A stretch of 64,000 nt of DNA from Rutstroemia sp. NJR-2017a BVV2. Taxonomy: Eukaryota; Ascomycota; Leotiomycetes; Helotiales; Rutstroemiaceae. Where the stretch lies: the NCBI GenBank assembly GCA_002946415.1, contig NJPS01000042.1:248001-312000 (forward strand), given 5' to 3'. The notes below the pieces were generated by a model, which saw only the letters and a list, made by a program, of their open reading frames with translations, had not been told where the DNA came from and did not search any database. The translations under genes were made by a program, and so were the position numbers. Below, piece after piece: positions 38,901 through 51,622 of the stretch; position 1 is the stretch's first letter, and every line of letters starts with the position of its first letter.

Positions 38901-38939
38901 TACCCGAAGATGCTCGCACTATTCATGAGTCTACCATAA
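35903..38939 (+). CDS. Secreted sedolisin (tripeptidyl-peptidase, S53 serine-carboxyl protease)
   Basis: Ten exons: 35903-36117, 36166-36429, 36537-37095, 37146-37342, 37391-37531, 37668-37850, 38170-38360, 38509-38540, 38632-38774, 38867-38939. They give 665 aa with all phases closing. A signal peptide (MKLSIFASLVLIVPEALCA) precedes a pro-kumamolisin domain (SHPSSPNYGKHWT, VHSDTKGWYAFDATAGELEK). The catalytic acid pair is Glu300/Asp304 in GGGESILDFELAYPL. Asp429 in YSSGDQGVGG forms the oxyanion site, and Ser582 in MSGGTSAS is the nucleophile. The C-terminal DPVTGLGTPNYPKM is the calcium site. The enzyme releases tripeptides from proteins at acid pH outside the cell, for nitrogen nutrition or host tissue breakdown. 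Introns 6-9 (319, 148, 91, 92 nt) are unusually pyrimidine-rich. Confidence 0.95.
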
Positions 38940-39428
38940 AAACCTGCATCCTTGCATCCCTAAACTCCAAACCCGCATTCCAAATCCCATCCCTGACTTT
39001 TTTCCCCTTGTCTTCTCTCGCAATTCACATGCGCACGCACGATGCTGGAATCCGAATTCCGAATCATAAATGGAACTGCTCGAAAACTTATGTGAGATTT
39101 TGTAAGGAAAGAAAGTGGAGGAGATGGGAGGGGGGAAAGGGTATATATATATAATTGCGTGCGACTAGTATGATTCTAGATAGATATTGAAATAGATTTA
39201 TACAAGCAAGCAAGCAAGCAAAATCACCCTCACTCTGAAAATATATTTCAAAGAACAAGATCAGATCAGATATGATCAAGTTAATATATATATTTATATA
39301 ACGTCTGTCCCTGTGTCCCGAGAGGTACCCTGTAATGAGACAAGTCATAGGTACTTCGAATTCAAGTGACTTTAAATCTATAAATATATTAAAAGTTCTA
39401 TTTGTTTTTGCTTACAATTGTATTATAT
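38940..39428. other. Intergenic AT-rich region
   Basis: Sedolisin 3' end followed by AT-rich DNA with short TATA-rich runs and AAGC repeats (about 39205-39221). No gene seen. Confidence 0.5.
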
Positions 39429-39903
39429 TGTTATGATCCAAGTTATATGTCTACTAAGGGACCTTAGGCTCAGAAGGTAACCACCCGGGAGAAGGTGCCT
39501 TTGATAAGAGGTACCTCGACCGGAGGACTGTACTTAGTACTTACTGATTAAAAGGTACCTCGCCGGTAATTGTACCTATTACTAGGAGGGTATCTAGGAA
39601 AGGAAAGGTACCTTCAGTAGGATTCTTAGGTATCAGGACACGTGATAACCAGCCCAGTGCAACTGGGACAACTGGGTAGCAGAAAACGAAGGTCTATATA
39701 GCTAGATGGATTTCCTTAGTATAGGGAGCTTTTGTGTTCAACTTCAATTATAACTTGTTTATCTACTATTACGATCGATTCCCTGTGTGACTGTTTTCAA
39801 CAATAACCCTACGATAATACTCTTAGACTCTTAGTCTACCAAGTACTAGTATTCGCCGATCCTGACCACTACTATATAACTCAGAAGACAAATATTCGTA
39901 ACA
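39429..39903 (+). mobile_element. Candidate solo LTR of a retrotransposon
   Basis: A 475-bp block begins TGTTATGATCC and ends CGTAACA, so it has the TG..CA ends and 5-bp terminal inverted repeat (TGTTA/TAACA) of LTRs. Inside are a TATA-like box (TCTATATAGC at about 39691-39700) and a stretch about 60 bp later resembling an LTR R region. No clear 5-bp target duplication is seen (tatat against tgcta). No internal retroelement genes are present. It ends 44 bp beyond the stop codon of the NLR gene. Confidence 0.45.
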
Positions 39904-39947
39904 TGCTACTCGATTTATCTGACAGGTAAAGCTATATTATTCTCTTT

Positions 39948-42900
39948 CTACTCAGAATCAATCTCTAGTTCCTCTGTCTGCCATGCATGTAATGTTGCAC
40001 GGGAAGACAAAGTATTAGGATGATCAGTACCTAAAATCCTTATCGATAATTCTATACATTCTTCCATAAGCTTAAGGGCCTCTTTATCTCGGCCGAGCCC
40101 TTTCCATGTGAGGGCAAGATTATTCATGCTGGTCAGTGTATCTGGATGCTCCTGCCCTAATACCCTCTTACTCGTCTCCATCACTTGTACCTCCAAGTCT
40201 TCGGCCTCCTTCCAGCGTCCCTGCTTCCCAAATATCAAAGCCAAAATGGCTATACTGAGCAGTGTATCTGGATGCTCCTGCCCTAATACCCTCTTTCTCA
40301 TCTCCATCACTTGTACTCCCAAGTCTTCGGCCTCTCTCCAGCGTCCCTGATTCGAGTATGTCGAAGCCAAGTTGCCTATACTGGTTAGTGTAGACGGATG
40401 CTCCTGCCCTAATACCCTCTTTCTCATCTCCATCACTTGTACTTCCAAGTCTTCGGCCTCTCTCCAGCGTCCCTGATTCGAGTATGTCGAAGCCAAGTTG
40501 CCTATACTGGTTAGTGTAGACGGATGCTCCTGCCCTAATACCCTCTTTCTCATCCCTAGCACTTGTACCTCCAAGTCTTCGGCCTCCTTCCAGCGTCCCT
40601 GATTCCTGTATATTGAAGCTAAGTTGGCTATACTGAGCAGTGTATCTGGATGCTCCTGCCCTAATACCCTCTTTCTCATCTCCATCACTTGTACTCCCAA
40701 GTCTTCGGCCTCTCTCCAGCGTCCCTGATTCGAGTATGTCGAAGCCAAGTTGCCTATACTGGTTAGTGTGGACGGATGCTCCTGCCCTAATACCCTCTTT
40801 CTCATCCCTAGCACTTGTACCTCCAAGTCTTCGGCCTCCTTCCAGCGTCCCTGATTCCTGTATATTGAAGCTAAGTTGGCTATACTGAGCAGTGTATCTG
40901 GATGCTCCTGCCCTAATACCCTCTTTCTCGTCTCCATCACTTGTACCTCCAAGTCTTCGGCCTCCTTCCAGCGTCCTTGATTCCAAAATGTTGAAGCTAA
41001 GTTGCCCATACTGAGCAGTATATCTGGATGCTCCTGCCCTAACACCCTCTTTCTCGTCTCCATCACTTGTACTTCCAAGTCTTCGGCCTCCTTCCAACGT
41101 CCCTGCTTCGAGTATATCGAAGCCAAGCTGGCCATACTGGTCAGCGTTTCAGGATACTCCGGTCCGAAAACTCTCTTGCACCTCTCCATTACTTCTACAA
41201 GCGATGCCTCAGCCTCATTATATCGTCCATCACTAAGGAGACACAACCCAAATCTGTGTGACAGAGCAAGCCGGGTTTCCACATCTTTGTCAGCTTTATC
41301 AGATATTAGCGCATAACATACGTGTGGCAAATACATCCTCCACGTAGTTCTATTTTGGTGTTTAGCGTCTGGGAACACTTCCTCTAATCGTATAATCGCC
41401 CTTTCGGTCCATTGAGTGATCAGATCATTTTGCTGAAGCCAGTTTCTCGTTGCGAGATGTACTAGTCGGTGAAGATCAAGAGCTTGGTCTGCTACTCGCT
41501 TGATAATGAACGAGTAAGCATCAAGTATCCCAATTGCATCTATCTCCTTTTTTCGAGATCTTCCTGCCGGAAGAAGAGATTGGGGAATATCCTTGGGGTC
41601 TATACACGCCATAAACGATAGGTAGTCGGCTGCAAGAGGGTCGCGATGCCGAATCTGTTCAAACGAGATGAGCCACGTTGTAGCCACGGGGTTCTTTATA
41701 TTGCCGTATCTCCCGTCGTCTTCAAACTCCTCGCTAAGGAGATCAATAACATCCTCTTCTTGCTCTGTAAGTAGGGATAGATAGTCCGCGAATGTGATCC
41801 CATTCTCGTTAATATATGCTGCTGCCTGAATAATAGCAAGCGGAAGGTACGTGAGCTCTTTTAGTAGGGCCGTTGTATCTGGTCTATTATTAACCAGATC
41901 TGGATCAATTAAACACTTCTGGAGTAGCTGTATCGCTACGTCTTCGCCCATCTCCGGTACCTCTACGACATTTTGGTGTGCAAGCTTAACGGCAGTCTTC
42001 CTGTCACGCGTTGTGAAGACGATACATCCTTGCTCACTTCGTGGGAGGTAGTCGATTAGACGGCCAGATCCTGACGTAGATACGGTGATCCACATATTGA
42101 CATCGTCAGCATTATCGAACACTAGGAGCCACCGGCCTGCGCTTTCTTTGCTCAGGTAATCTTGCACGAGTTTCTTTGCATCGGCCTCGTCCTCGTCCGA
42201 GCCGGGGATCTTGAGTTGACGGGCAACTTCTCGATATACTCGATGAAGACTTTCTGTGTTGGTTGCGGGTATCCAGATCACTAAGCAATCCTTATATCTA
42301 TCCCTTATTCGGTAGACAAGTTCAAGCAACAGCTGGGTCTTGCCTATTCCCCCGAGCCCTGTGATGGCAACTTTTGTCGCTCGACCTCCTGTAAATAGTT
42401 TTGCTTCCACCTCGGTAAGCTGCGTCCCACGACCGGTAAAGTTGAGATTTCTGTCGAATGGGACAATAAACGAAGCGGTATTATCTATAGAATAGTATTA
42501 AGTATAGTCAAATCAGGTTAGATCCACCCGTACCTTTAAGATCTTTCGGCTCGCTCTCGTTAGTAGAGAACCCCTTGACTGTCATTTCGAGCCTTTTCAG
42601 TGCGGCCTCCTTTCCCTCGCCATAGATTGCTGGCATAGACACCTCGCAGAGGCCTAACAGGCAGTACACCATATCTTCTTCTTCGGTTGTCTGGCGTTGT
42701 GCTACCCATCTTTTCCGCTCAGCGATACTAAAATCAGAGAAAGGATTCCCTCGCAGAGCCTGAAATGGAATTCGGGTAATCTCATAAATTGGCTTTTCGA
42801 GTGACCTTTTGTCACCAAGTAGCTTGCGCTCTTGAGAGAAGAATTCGACTTCCGCTGGAGCAATAAGTTCTTGAAGTGTCCAGCCTCTAGTAAACCATCT

Positions 42901-43299
42901 ACTACTCCGAAAGGCTGCTTCCCACACGCTCTGGTTTGCTTGGATATATACATCATCGCCAGAGGTCGATACATCCGTAAGGTATACATAGCATTTCTTC
43001 GCATTTCGATACCAGCGGAACATAGAATTAATAGCATTCGAAAGCTCGGCAGGATCCGACTTGTCAATACAACAAGTGTCCACCCAGAAATATCGAAGGC
43101 CATCTTTAGCCGCTTGTTCTCCACAAAACTTGATCTTTTCGTAGCCAGACTTGCTTTTCCCAGCACCACTTATTAGATCATGATATGTGACCTCTTGATC
43201 TGTCCAAGTATGCGAAAGGATTGCGTAGGGAGGGGTATTGTGGGTGGCAACATGGATCAGGCTGAATTCGCCCAGGCTTTTCATCTCCAAAAGACGCAT
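39948..43299 (-). CDS. HET-NB-ARC-TPR NOD-like receptor (heterokaryon-incompatibility type)
   Basis: Exons 43299-42534 and 42484-39948 (49-nt intron) give 1100 aa. Residues 1-240 form a HET domain (PYAILSHTWTDQEVTYHD, YFWVDTCCIDKSDPAE, GWTLQELIAPAEVEFFS, LLGLCEVSMPAIYGEG). The NB-ARC ATPase follows: the Walker A motif GLGGIGKT is at 298-305, the Walker B motif is RWLLVFDNADD, a TTRD sensor comes next, and LTYLPLAIIQAAAYI is the GLPL equivalent. A winged-helix-like linker leads to about nine 42-residue TPR repeats (about 690-1080) of the KRVLGQEHP..QGRWKEAEDLEVQV kind. Such receptors recognise non-self through the repeats and trigger HET-mediated cell death or growth arrest. The P-loop and HET motifs are intact, so it looks functional. 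Confidence 0.93.
40141..41160 (-). repeat. 126-bp tandem repeat array encoding the NLR TPR units
   Basis: About eight consecutive 126-bp units, each one 42-aa TPR. Units 3 and 5 encode identical peptides. Units 4, 6 and 7 are nearly identical to each other, giving an alternating A-B-A-B-B order. The uniformity suggests recent duplication or concerted evolution. A second reading frame also stays open for about 309 codons across the array, which is a side effect of the repeat. Confidence 0.93.
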
Positions 43300-44168
43300 A
43301 ATTGCGAACGGCTAGGGATTTCGTGTGTCTGAAGAAATTAACGTGAGATCGACATCACAATTCTAGACCAGAATGGAGTATAGGATAAGATTACTTGTAT
43401 TCAACGTAGAGTAATCCTTCGCGCGGTGGGGATGTCTGTAGCATGTGATGCATTTCGTGGCGCAGCGTACCTGGAGCCTGCCTTCGGATTGTGGCTTAAG
43501 CAATCCGTAGTCACAATGCCACAATTCAGACGTTGAGATTCAGTACAGTAAATGATTATTAGAGTGCAGAATTTAGAGCATGTAAAAATTTGATTACAGT
43601 AACGAATAAGTCATAACAATATTAACCGGAGACAAAAAGGTATCAAAGTCCCCCAAAAGGAAAATCTCCCAGCTTCCAACTCCTAGTTATATGATGTATC
43701 ATTAAACCATATCATATCCATATCATATCCATACAAACATAATCATCGAATTCAATCTCATCTCTCGGCAACAAAATTTCGATCAAGAGATAGGGAAGAG
43801 TAACATTTCCTGATATGGTCTCATATCATAAGCCTCTCCAACCAAGCTAAGAATCCCTATCCTATCCTATCCCAAATAGCCACATCTGCCATCATCTTCC
43901 AATATCCAATCCCAATCAATCCGATCCCCTATCAATAAAATACAAGCTACAAGAAACCCCCTGTTTTCCTACACAGAACAACCATTGGATATCATCATAT
44001 TATTTCCCGACCCCCAAGAAATTCCCTTCCCTTTCCATTCCTTTTCCCCTACCAAAAATCCAAGGTAGATTAAAGCCCGTCAAAACCAGAAATTTCGCTA
44101 TGAAAGTGCAACAACATGCCATTCGTGCCAAATACAATCATCTCGTAATCAAGTCATCAGCACATACA
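43300..44168. other. Intergenic region, no gene seen
   Basis: About 0.87 kb with the NLR promoter and the 3' end of the next minus-strand gene. The part at 43.7-44.0 kb has many TATCATAT and TATCC repeats. No coding signal. Confidence 0.5.
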
Positions 44169-47093
44169 TCATAGACCACCGCTCATAACATGGTCATCAG
44201 CATGAGCCGATCGTTTGCCTGGAGCCGCTTCCAGCATCTGTGGTCGATCTTCGTCATATTCTTCCGAAGTGTCGCTTTCGCTGTGACGACGACTTCGACC
44301 ATGTTCGATTCTCTCGCGCTTTCTTCTTTCATGACCTTCACGACGGGCACGACGACGAGCACGGTCCTCTTCCTCTTCTCTAGCAGCTGTAAAAAAATGT
44401 TAGTGATTACTAAAGTATACCGGCGCTGCAATAAACACACCTCGAATTTGCTGCGTAGCAGTAGCATAGGCTTGAATTTCCTCTCTGCTCAAAACTCTGA
44501 GAACAATAACAAAATCCTCCCTAGCTTCAAATCTCTCTTTTCCGATTTCCAACGCTTCAGGGTTGACTAACTTCCTGGCAATCTTTGTCCATCGAGCATC
44601 CGGAGGAACGCCATCTTTCTTGGCATCTTTGAGTGGGGCAACCCCTTCCCTAATAGGTGAAGGATCCTCAGGGAATTTCTCACGAGGTTGACGAAGAATA
44701 CCTTTGACGGGCTTTTCTTCAGGCTTCTCTCTTGGTGGTGAGACAACTCGGGTTTGATTGTTATCGTTGGGTGCTAATGGTTCACGACGGCCACGATCCT
44801 CTTTGTTTAGCTCTGCTCGCAATTCTGCTACCTCACGCATATCCTTGGTTATAGATTGTCGACCAATTGGTTTGCTGGGCACTGCCAATGGTTCGGGCGA
44901 GGGTTGTTTTGGAGGTGGTTGGGCTGCTGAAGCTGCGTGTGAAGCTGCGTGTACAACCACGGGCTCCTTTTGTTCTGGAGCGTCGTGACCAGCAAGAGCT
45001 TCTTTAAGAGCTCTGAGATCCATCGTATCTCTTGGATTGAAAGGTGCAGCTGCGGCTCCAGAAATGCGTCTCGGACGACGGTGGTGGTTGGTGCCTTCAT
45101 CAGAGGTTTCTGAGTGAGAATCATGTGTCGTGCCATTCGTGGCTCCTTCATGACGAGGACGATCTTCTGAAGAACTTGGTCTCTCTTTAGGATCGCGACC
45201 GCTGAGATCCACGTACGCGCTATCGGGTGAATGTCTGTCTTTGCTGTCACGAGGAATATCACGGGGCGCATCTTCTCTGTGCCGTGACTCCCTGGGTTGC
45301 TCGTCTTCTTCATGGCGCCGTGATTCTCTTGGGGTAGGAGGGACATCATCATCTCTGTGACGCCTCTCCCTAGTATCTCTCTCCCTAGCATCCTTACCAC
45401 TCGGCTCAGCAGAGTCCCTTTCAGCATCACGGTGCCGTCTTTCCCTTCCGTCTCTACGATCTGACCTATCAGACCCAGAGTCTCGGTCTTCATCTCTGTG
45501 ACGTCGTTCTCTCATCTCTCGAGGAGGTGCTTCGTATTCGTCCCTATCATCACGGTCTCGGCGTCTACGCGGCTGCTCATCATCGTATTCCTTGCGTCTA
45601 CGCGGCTCATCTCTGTCGTCTCTATCATCTCTTTCCTCTGGTCTGAGGCTGTTTGCCATAGCTCCAAGACCAAGAGCAGCTGAAGCAATGCTAAGGCCTG
45701 TTGCAACCTTCTCGTGAGTGCTGCTCTTCTTCTCACGTCGTTCCTCCATATCTCTTTCGCTTCGCTCAGCCCGTTCTCTATCAGGCCGTGGGGACCTTTC
45801 GCGCCTATCGCTCCTCTCCCCTCGCTCGCCTCTATCGCCTCTATCGCCTCTTTCACCTCTATCCCCTCTATCCATTCGCTCTGCCCTGCTTACAGGTCTC
45901 TCCGGGCGATCTTGTCTCTCGGGACGTAAGCCGAAGCCTCGTTGCTCCACCGAATCCTCATATCGGTCATGCTTATGGTGTGATCTTCTGTCTCGCGGAT
46001 CGTCGTCTCTGACTTCGTAGTGGTCATCTCGGGGCTGTCTCATTTCCCGGTCGTCATGGTACATCGATACTGGACGCCGCGTAGAAGCCTTACGTTTTGG
46101 GACTTCGGCTTCAAATGGAGCAGGCGGCTCCATACGAACAGGCGGCTCCATGCGAACTGGTCGTGGGATAGGTTCTACTGGGGCGACATGCGGGACTGGC
46201 ATTCTGACCTGGGGTTGAGTAGTTGGCTCCCATGTCTGAATTCTGTCAAAGCCACGAGTCGTTGGTGGTGGTCCACGCTCCCGATTATCGTAAGATCTAG
46301 GAGAAGCAACATCTCCATACCCTGTAATGCTGACCGGTCTGGATGATCTACCACTAGCATCGAAGCTATCCCGGCGTCTGGAACTATTGTTCATCAAATC
46401 ATATTGAACTAAGTCTCTTGGATTGGTATAACCATACCCATCCTCACCGTAATCGTCTGCCACTGTATCAGGGTGTCGCACCATAGTTGCTGGGTAAGTC
46501 GCTCGCTCGCGTGGTCTCGACGAAGTGCTACTGGTAGGACTTGTGTAAGCCTGTCCATCTCTGACACTATTAACTCGTAGATGGCTTGGGTCCCGTGGCT
46601 CCCTTGACAAGCGGTTCATATCCGCATTGTCCACTGAGGCGCTACTGTACTTATTTCGATGGTGATGGTGATGGCTTTTGTCGTTCCTTGAGGAAGCCGG
46701 AATCGCATAATAATCTTCTTGGCTACTGCGATATGGGCTTTTCAGGGAGGGGCTGCTGGGTCTTACAACCGTACTATGAACAACCGGTCGATGTCTGGGC
46801 ACAGCTGTGAATATTGTTGCACTATCAGGTCGTGAATCAAGAGTAGAACTTCGTGTGCGACTTGTAGAACGGCTATCGGGTTTGACTTTGTATGTAGTTG
46901 TCGTGATAGGGCCATTAGAAGAGGTGAAGCTGGAGCCGCTGCTTCGAGGATTTTCGTATCGAGATAAGGGTACAACGTGATGATGCTGAACGGTAGCTGG
47001 ATGGCTGCTGTATGAAATGTCCGCCGGTAAACTTGTCCGTGCTGGATTCCATGTTGGAGAGCGTGGTCGGGAATATCTGTATCGGTCACCCAT
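44169..47093 (-). CDS. Large Arg/Asp/Glu-rich protein with conserved C-terminal domain (DUF8035-like)
   Basis: Exons 47093-44441 and 44386-44169 (54-nt intron) give 956 aa. The first 300 residues are Ser/Pro/Tyr/Arg-rich (MGDRYRYSRPRSPTWNPART). The middle is dominated by charged dipeptide runs (DRGDRGERGDRGDRGERGER, ERRHRDEDRDSGS), mostly disordered. A single short uncharged Ala/Gly/Leu segment (VATGLSIASAALGLGAMANS, roughly 465-485) interrupts this. The conserved globular part near the end reads WTKIARKLVNPEALEIGKER and FEAREDFVIVLRVLSREEIQ. I associate this with the fungal family DUF8035 from memory. The exon-2 tail is again Arg/Glu-rich. Function is unknown; the composition recalls splicing-associated or scaffold proteins, but no RNA-binding fold is visible. 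Confidence 0.85.
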
Positions 47094-50000
47094 TGTGATT
47101 AAGCTGGGAATATTATTATGTCCTTGGGTTGGTGTTCGGATTGATGTCGAGCAGGTGTATGCGATAAGGAGAAAAGCGACGGAAATCTAGCAGCTGGGTG
47201 GGGTTTTGCGTATTTTGTCAGCTTGCAGTCTAGCGGATACAAGTGTAACAGTTAGCAATCATGCTGTTGTGAACGCCGCCAGCCCACTGCTCACGATACG
47301 GAATGTGTTTTGTGCGAGGTGGTGGGTTGACAAACACTAATCGTAATTAAAATTTCCGGATTCCACGCTGCGGATAATGGGTCGTAACTTCGTAAGGCTA
47401 CCAATAATCGGCGGAGAAGTGTCGGATCTTGAATGTAACGGATTGGCAAGCAATAAATGTTTTGCAGATTGCCTTTCAATCACCGGTCGACCAGCATGGG
47501 CTAATGGTCGTAAAGGTTGAAGTGAGATTGTGGCGTATGTGTTGCCTGAAGTCAAGTGTTTGAAATCAAACCCCGCTGACTGACAGTAGCGGGAGGTCGC
47601 CGTATGTATGGTTCGCTTTTATTAGAGTCGGCCTCGTATATGGTCGCACGAAGATATTTCTGAGGATGACGACGAAACAATGAGGGGGAACGAGGGAGGG
47701 AAGGCAAGAAGGTAAGGAGGCAGGGTAGGGTAAGGGTACAAGGCGAAAAAGGCAAAGATGCAAGAAACGAAGTGTATTGTATGAGCAGCAGAAATTCTTC
47801 TCTTTTCACTCCCGCCGTGTTCCTCGGCCCTCTTCTTGAGTTCTTTGCACTTCTCGTCTGGTTGTCTGAGCGATGCTAAGAAATTTGGAGGTCGGAATTG
47901 GAGGTCGGAATGAAGGGAAGAGATGAGGGAGGATGAAGGTGGAACGAGGAAGACAGGTTTGAAAAGATGGGATAATGTAATGTAATGTGATGTATGGTAT
48001 GAGTGTTCCGTACGGAGTAAATGGTAAATGGTGGATGAGAAAAGTACGAAGTATGGCTAAGATACTAGATTGGACCCCTCTTCGGGCGGCAGTAGAATCG
48101 AGCAATCTGGTTTGCCCGTTGACGAGTGGTGATTTCGTGAAAAAAGGCACGAAATGGGTCTCGGATGGGGTCGTTTGATTGTTGATTTGATTGATTTGAT
48201 GGATTTGGCGGACTGCTCTCTTAGCGTCACTTCGTACAAGTAGCGCACAGACGATATGATTGAGATGTGCCACAACCTTGGATATGACGTTTTGCAAGCG
48301 ACGGAGCGAAGGGAATCGGCAAGGAAGGGTGGAGGGTGGAAGGAAGGGCAAGAGGAAGAAGGGGAAATGTAACCCACTTGCAATTCGCTGGCGATACCAT
48401 CACCATCCAAACTTGCTTTTGGGGGGATTTTATACTTTCTACTCACGTTTGGGTGGCACAGGAGACTAGCATCAAAATCCCTTTCCACGTTGTACGTTGT
48501 CCATTTGCTTCCATTTGCCTTCACACCCACCAGTCTGCAGAAACGACGACCATGATAGGTAATAGGTAATAGTGAGCGGTTCTTTCTCTTGCCAATTCCT
48601 ACTATACGTCTCTCATGTGCCTTCATGACACAAACCATGCTCATTGTACGACTCCTCTTCGTACGAGGGTGTAGAGAGAAACGCCACTTTGCCGTCGCTG
48701 TTGCTGTACCTGCACCTGTACCGTCCGACTTCGTAAATCTACATCTATAATCTCCTTGTATTGGTCCGACGGGAGCTTCTTCCAATCAGCCATTTCCAGT
48801 CGGCTATTTGTGGAGCTTCCTCTTGTGTGCATTTTCCTTTCCAGAACATCCCAAGAATCCGTCCGGTCCTCTTTATGTACTTTGTAACTTATCTCATACA
48901 AGTACTGTATCTTGCGACCATGCATTCTGTATGCAAGCTTTGTCCACATATCGTGCCCATGCCCATGCCCGCGCCCATGCCCAACCAAGCCGTCCGCGCG
49001 TATATCTCCATGTATGAAAGAGAAACATTCCCATCCCATTGGGCTCCAAGGGGCTGGAGTCTCCCATGCAGGGCGCATTTCACGGAGTGGTACTGTGGTA
49101 GGATCATGGCTTGGGCTGCAGAGATCCCCACTGCTTGCACGGGTACATGATGCCTGAACTGTACGAAGTATACTCCGTACATTAAAGTCAAAGCACGGCA
49201 ATCGTGCAGTGCAGCGCAGAGCAATGCAGTGCGGTCAGTGCCTGTGTGAGTGAGCGCTGCGATGGTGAGAATCCCACCTATGCTAGCAATCCCGCATGAA
49301 CAATAGCTAGAAACCCCAAACCGCAGTCGCAGCCGCAGCCTCTCGCCCCGCTACGACCTCTCACCGAGTTGAAAGCTGCAGGAACTGTTCCTATGTTCTG
49401 CTTCAAACCGTCCAATTGTCCAATAATCAGCGGCCTCCCGACATTGGCAGTTTGCTAAGGTGCTCTAGGGTGCTCCCGCTCTGCACCGTGGGAGCGATAA
49501 GTAATAAGTTCGAATCATTCGCTGCATATGTTTCATCCCGGGAATACGCAGCTCAGCGCAGAGACCAGATCACCAGGTACGATGCGTTTAGGACTGTGCA
49601 TATGGCCAAAGTGCACTTACTCGTACACTTTGCTAATGCTATCAGAATTCTATCAAATCTTCGCACACTTCGCATATCGGCTTGCACATACACTTTTGAG
49701 CTGTTGACCGAGACATTTTCGTTGCCATGACATCATTGTCGTTCCATTTTCTTAATCCATTTTTCTTCTTCTTTGCTCTATATCAACGTCTGCTATATCC
49801 CCCATCTTCTTGACGGATTCATGATTCATGTGTTGTCCTAGGAGCTCCCCAGAACTCAACGCCACTAAGGACACGGAAAGCAGTGCTGCCCATTCCTACC
49901 CACCAAAGTTCAACGTCGGCACGCGAGCAAAATGCCTGTTCGCCGAGTAGGTCTAGCCTCGAAGTTTGGTGCGTCGGCCAATCCTCAACACAACTTCGTA

Positions 50001-51622
50001 CTTCGCCCAGCTTCTTGCAGTTGCTGTCCCCATACCTCCACATCCGGCAAGGATAATCCTATGCAATGGTCACAGCTTCAAGACAGAAGCCTGTTGAGGT
50101 GCTTTATCCGCATACCCAATTTCATAATCACGTTTGAGCAATATAAACCGCAATCTACCGAATGGAGTAAGGGACCCTTCGTGTCAGATACCCGAAAGGG
50201 ACGTTATTTCGATCAGAAGCCATTTTTCCATATTCGTCCGACGATCGAATTACAAACACTCATTCGAGGCGAATCACGTGCTCCAGCTCCATAAATCTGC
50301 GTTGAGAAATGGCCGACACTAACTTAACGGAGCACAGAAAAATAAAAATTTCTCTTAGTGGAGGTTTCATGTCGAGATGAACCTGCCTCGGCCCGCCTCA
50401 CTCTCGAGTCTCGGCATTTCACGCTTTTCCGCGCTCAAAAACCACGTTGAAATTACAAATCTTCAACGGTGGGTCCCGGGCCGTTGCAGCCCAACAGAGC
50501 CTCATTATATATTTTTCTCGATCGATCTATAATATGAGCAACTGTTCACGAGGCTCAAAGTAGAGGTCCGCCAGGTTGCCGTACCTGCACAGGTTGCGAC
50601 GAAACAGGGCTGTTTCGGGAAAATGCAGAACACGTGATTAACGCCCGCCATCTTGCCGTCCATTTATCTTGGAAGTACCTGATCGTATCCGTTCATGGCT
50701 GGGTCGGCTTTACTTCATTGCTCGAAACATCCTGCTTGTTTCTATACTACCGCAAGATCTGACCTGTCTGGCAAGATAGGGATCTTGATTTGCGTCTCCT
50801 AGATTGCTGAACAAGATGTACATGTATGAGCTACAACAATGCCGAAAGTTCAGTGCGTTGGATGAAATGCTTCCGGCGTTCTATTAATGCTACTTAATTT
50901 GCTTTCCTGTTAGCAGGGCGGGCAAGTCCGAGCTCTTGCAAACGTCCCTATCCAAGCTGGCGGCAGAGCGCCCATACTATACCTGACTGGTACAGTCCGA
51001 TGGGATACGGAAAGCAGTATACGCCAAGGTCATCTCATTCTCGACATGCCGAATCCCTTCGAAGACCTCCGTATCGTATTCAACGATCTCACTGTCCCGA
51101 AGTCCCAATTGAAGGAGACACATCAGGACATATATATACAATAGTCGCGCTAGATCCCATGGGTTCTGGCGGTCTTACATAGTCTTAGACTGATACAAGA
51201 CGCCAAGAGAACAAACTATCAAGATTAGAGCTACGTCTAAGAAGGAATGTTGAATGATGTGCGGTAAGTTGTCTTCGTTACCTTGTCATGCGACCTGCAT
51301 CATGACAGGACCAGTATGTCCGCCTAATACGATAAGACCGGTAAGTCCGACCAACAGTGTGGGGAGTCATCACCTTATACTGCTACACTGCAAGCGATAG
51401 GACGATATAACCCTACATCTATTCCCCATGCATGCGATATAAACAGACAAACACACTACTAGTGTTGTTGGATATAAATTTCTTGTGAATAAATATGCTC
51501 GAGTCTCTGATGCTATTTCGACTTCAAGTCCTTGGTAAGGTTACTTGCGCTTATAAAGTTCTCCCCAGCACCCATTTGCACAATCAAACTACCAGCTATC
51601 TACCATCATCACAACCACCATA
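47094..51622. other. Long intergenic region, no supportable gene
   Basis: About 4.5 kb. Several 110-240 codon frames overlap on opposite strands (47806-48351, 48057-48785 and 48641-49201 minus) and lack domains, so I do not call them. Features seen: TTGATT repeats at about 48176-48205, repeated CCCATG motifs at about 48956-48984, and several TACGAAGTA/TACTCCGTA palindromes (48007-48019, 48043-48053, 49161-49180). Confidence 0.5.

Noticed and set aside
40168..41097. 309-codon second frame within the NLR repeat array
   Set aside because: A shadow: a 126-bp repeat with no stop in one unit stays open over all units. The NB-ARC/TPR frame is clearly the coding one.
47806..49201. Three minus-strand frames (181, 242 and 186 codons)
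   Set aside because: They overlap one another in different frames, have no domain, and sit in low-complexity DNA.
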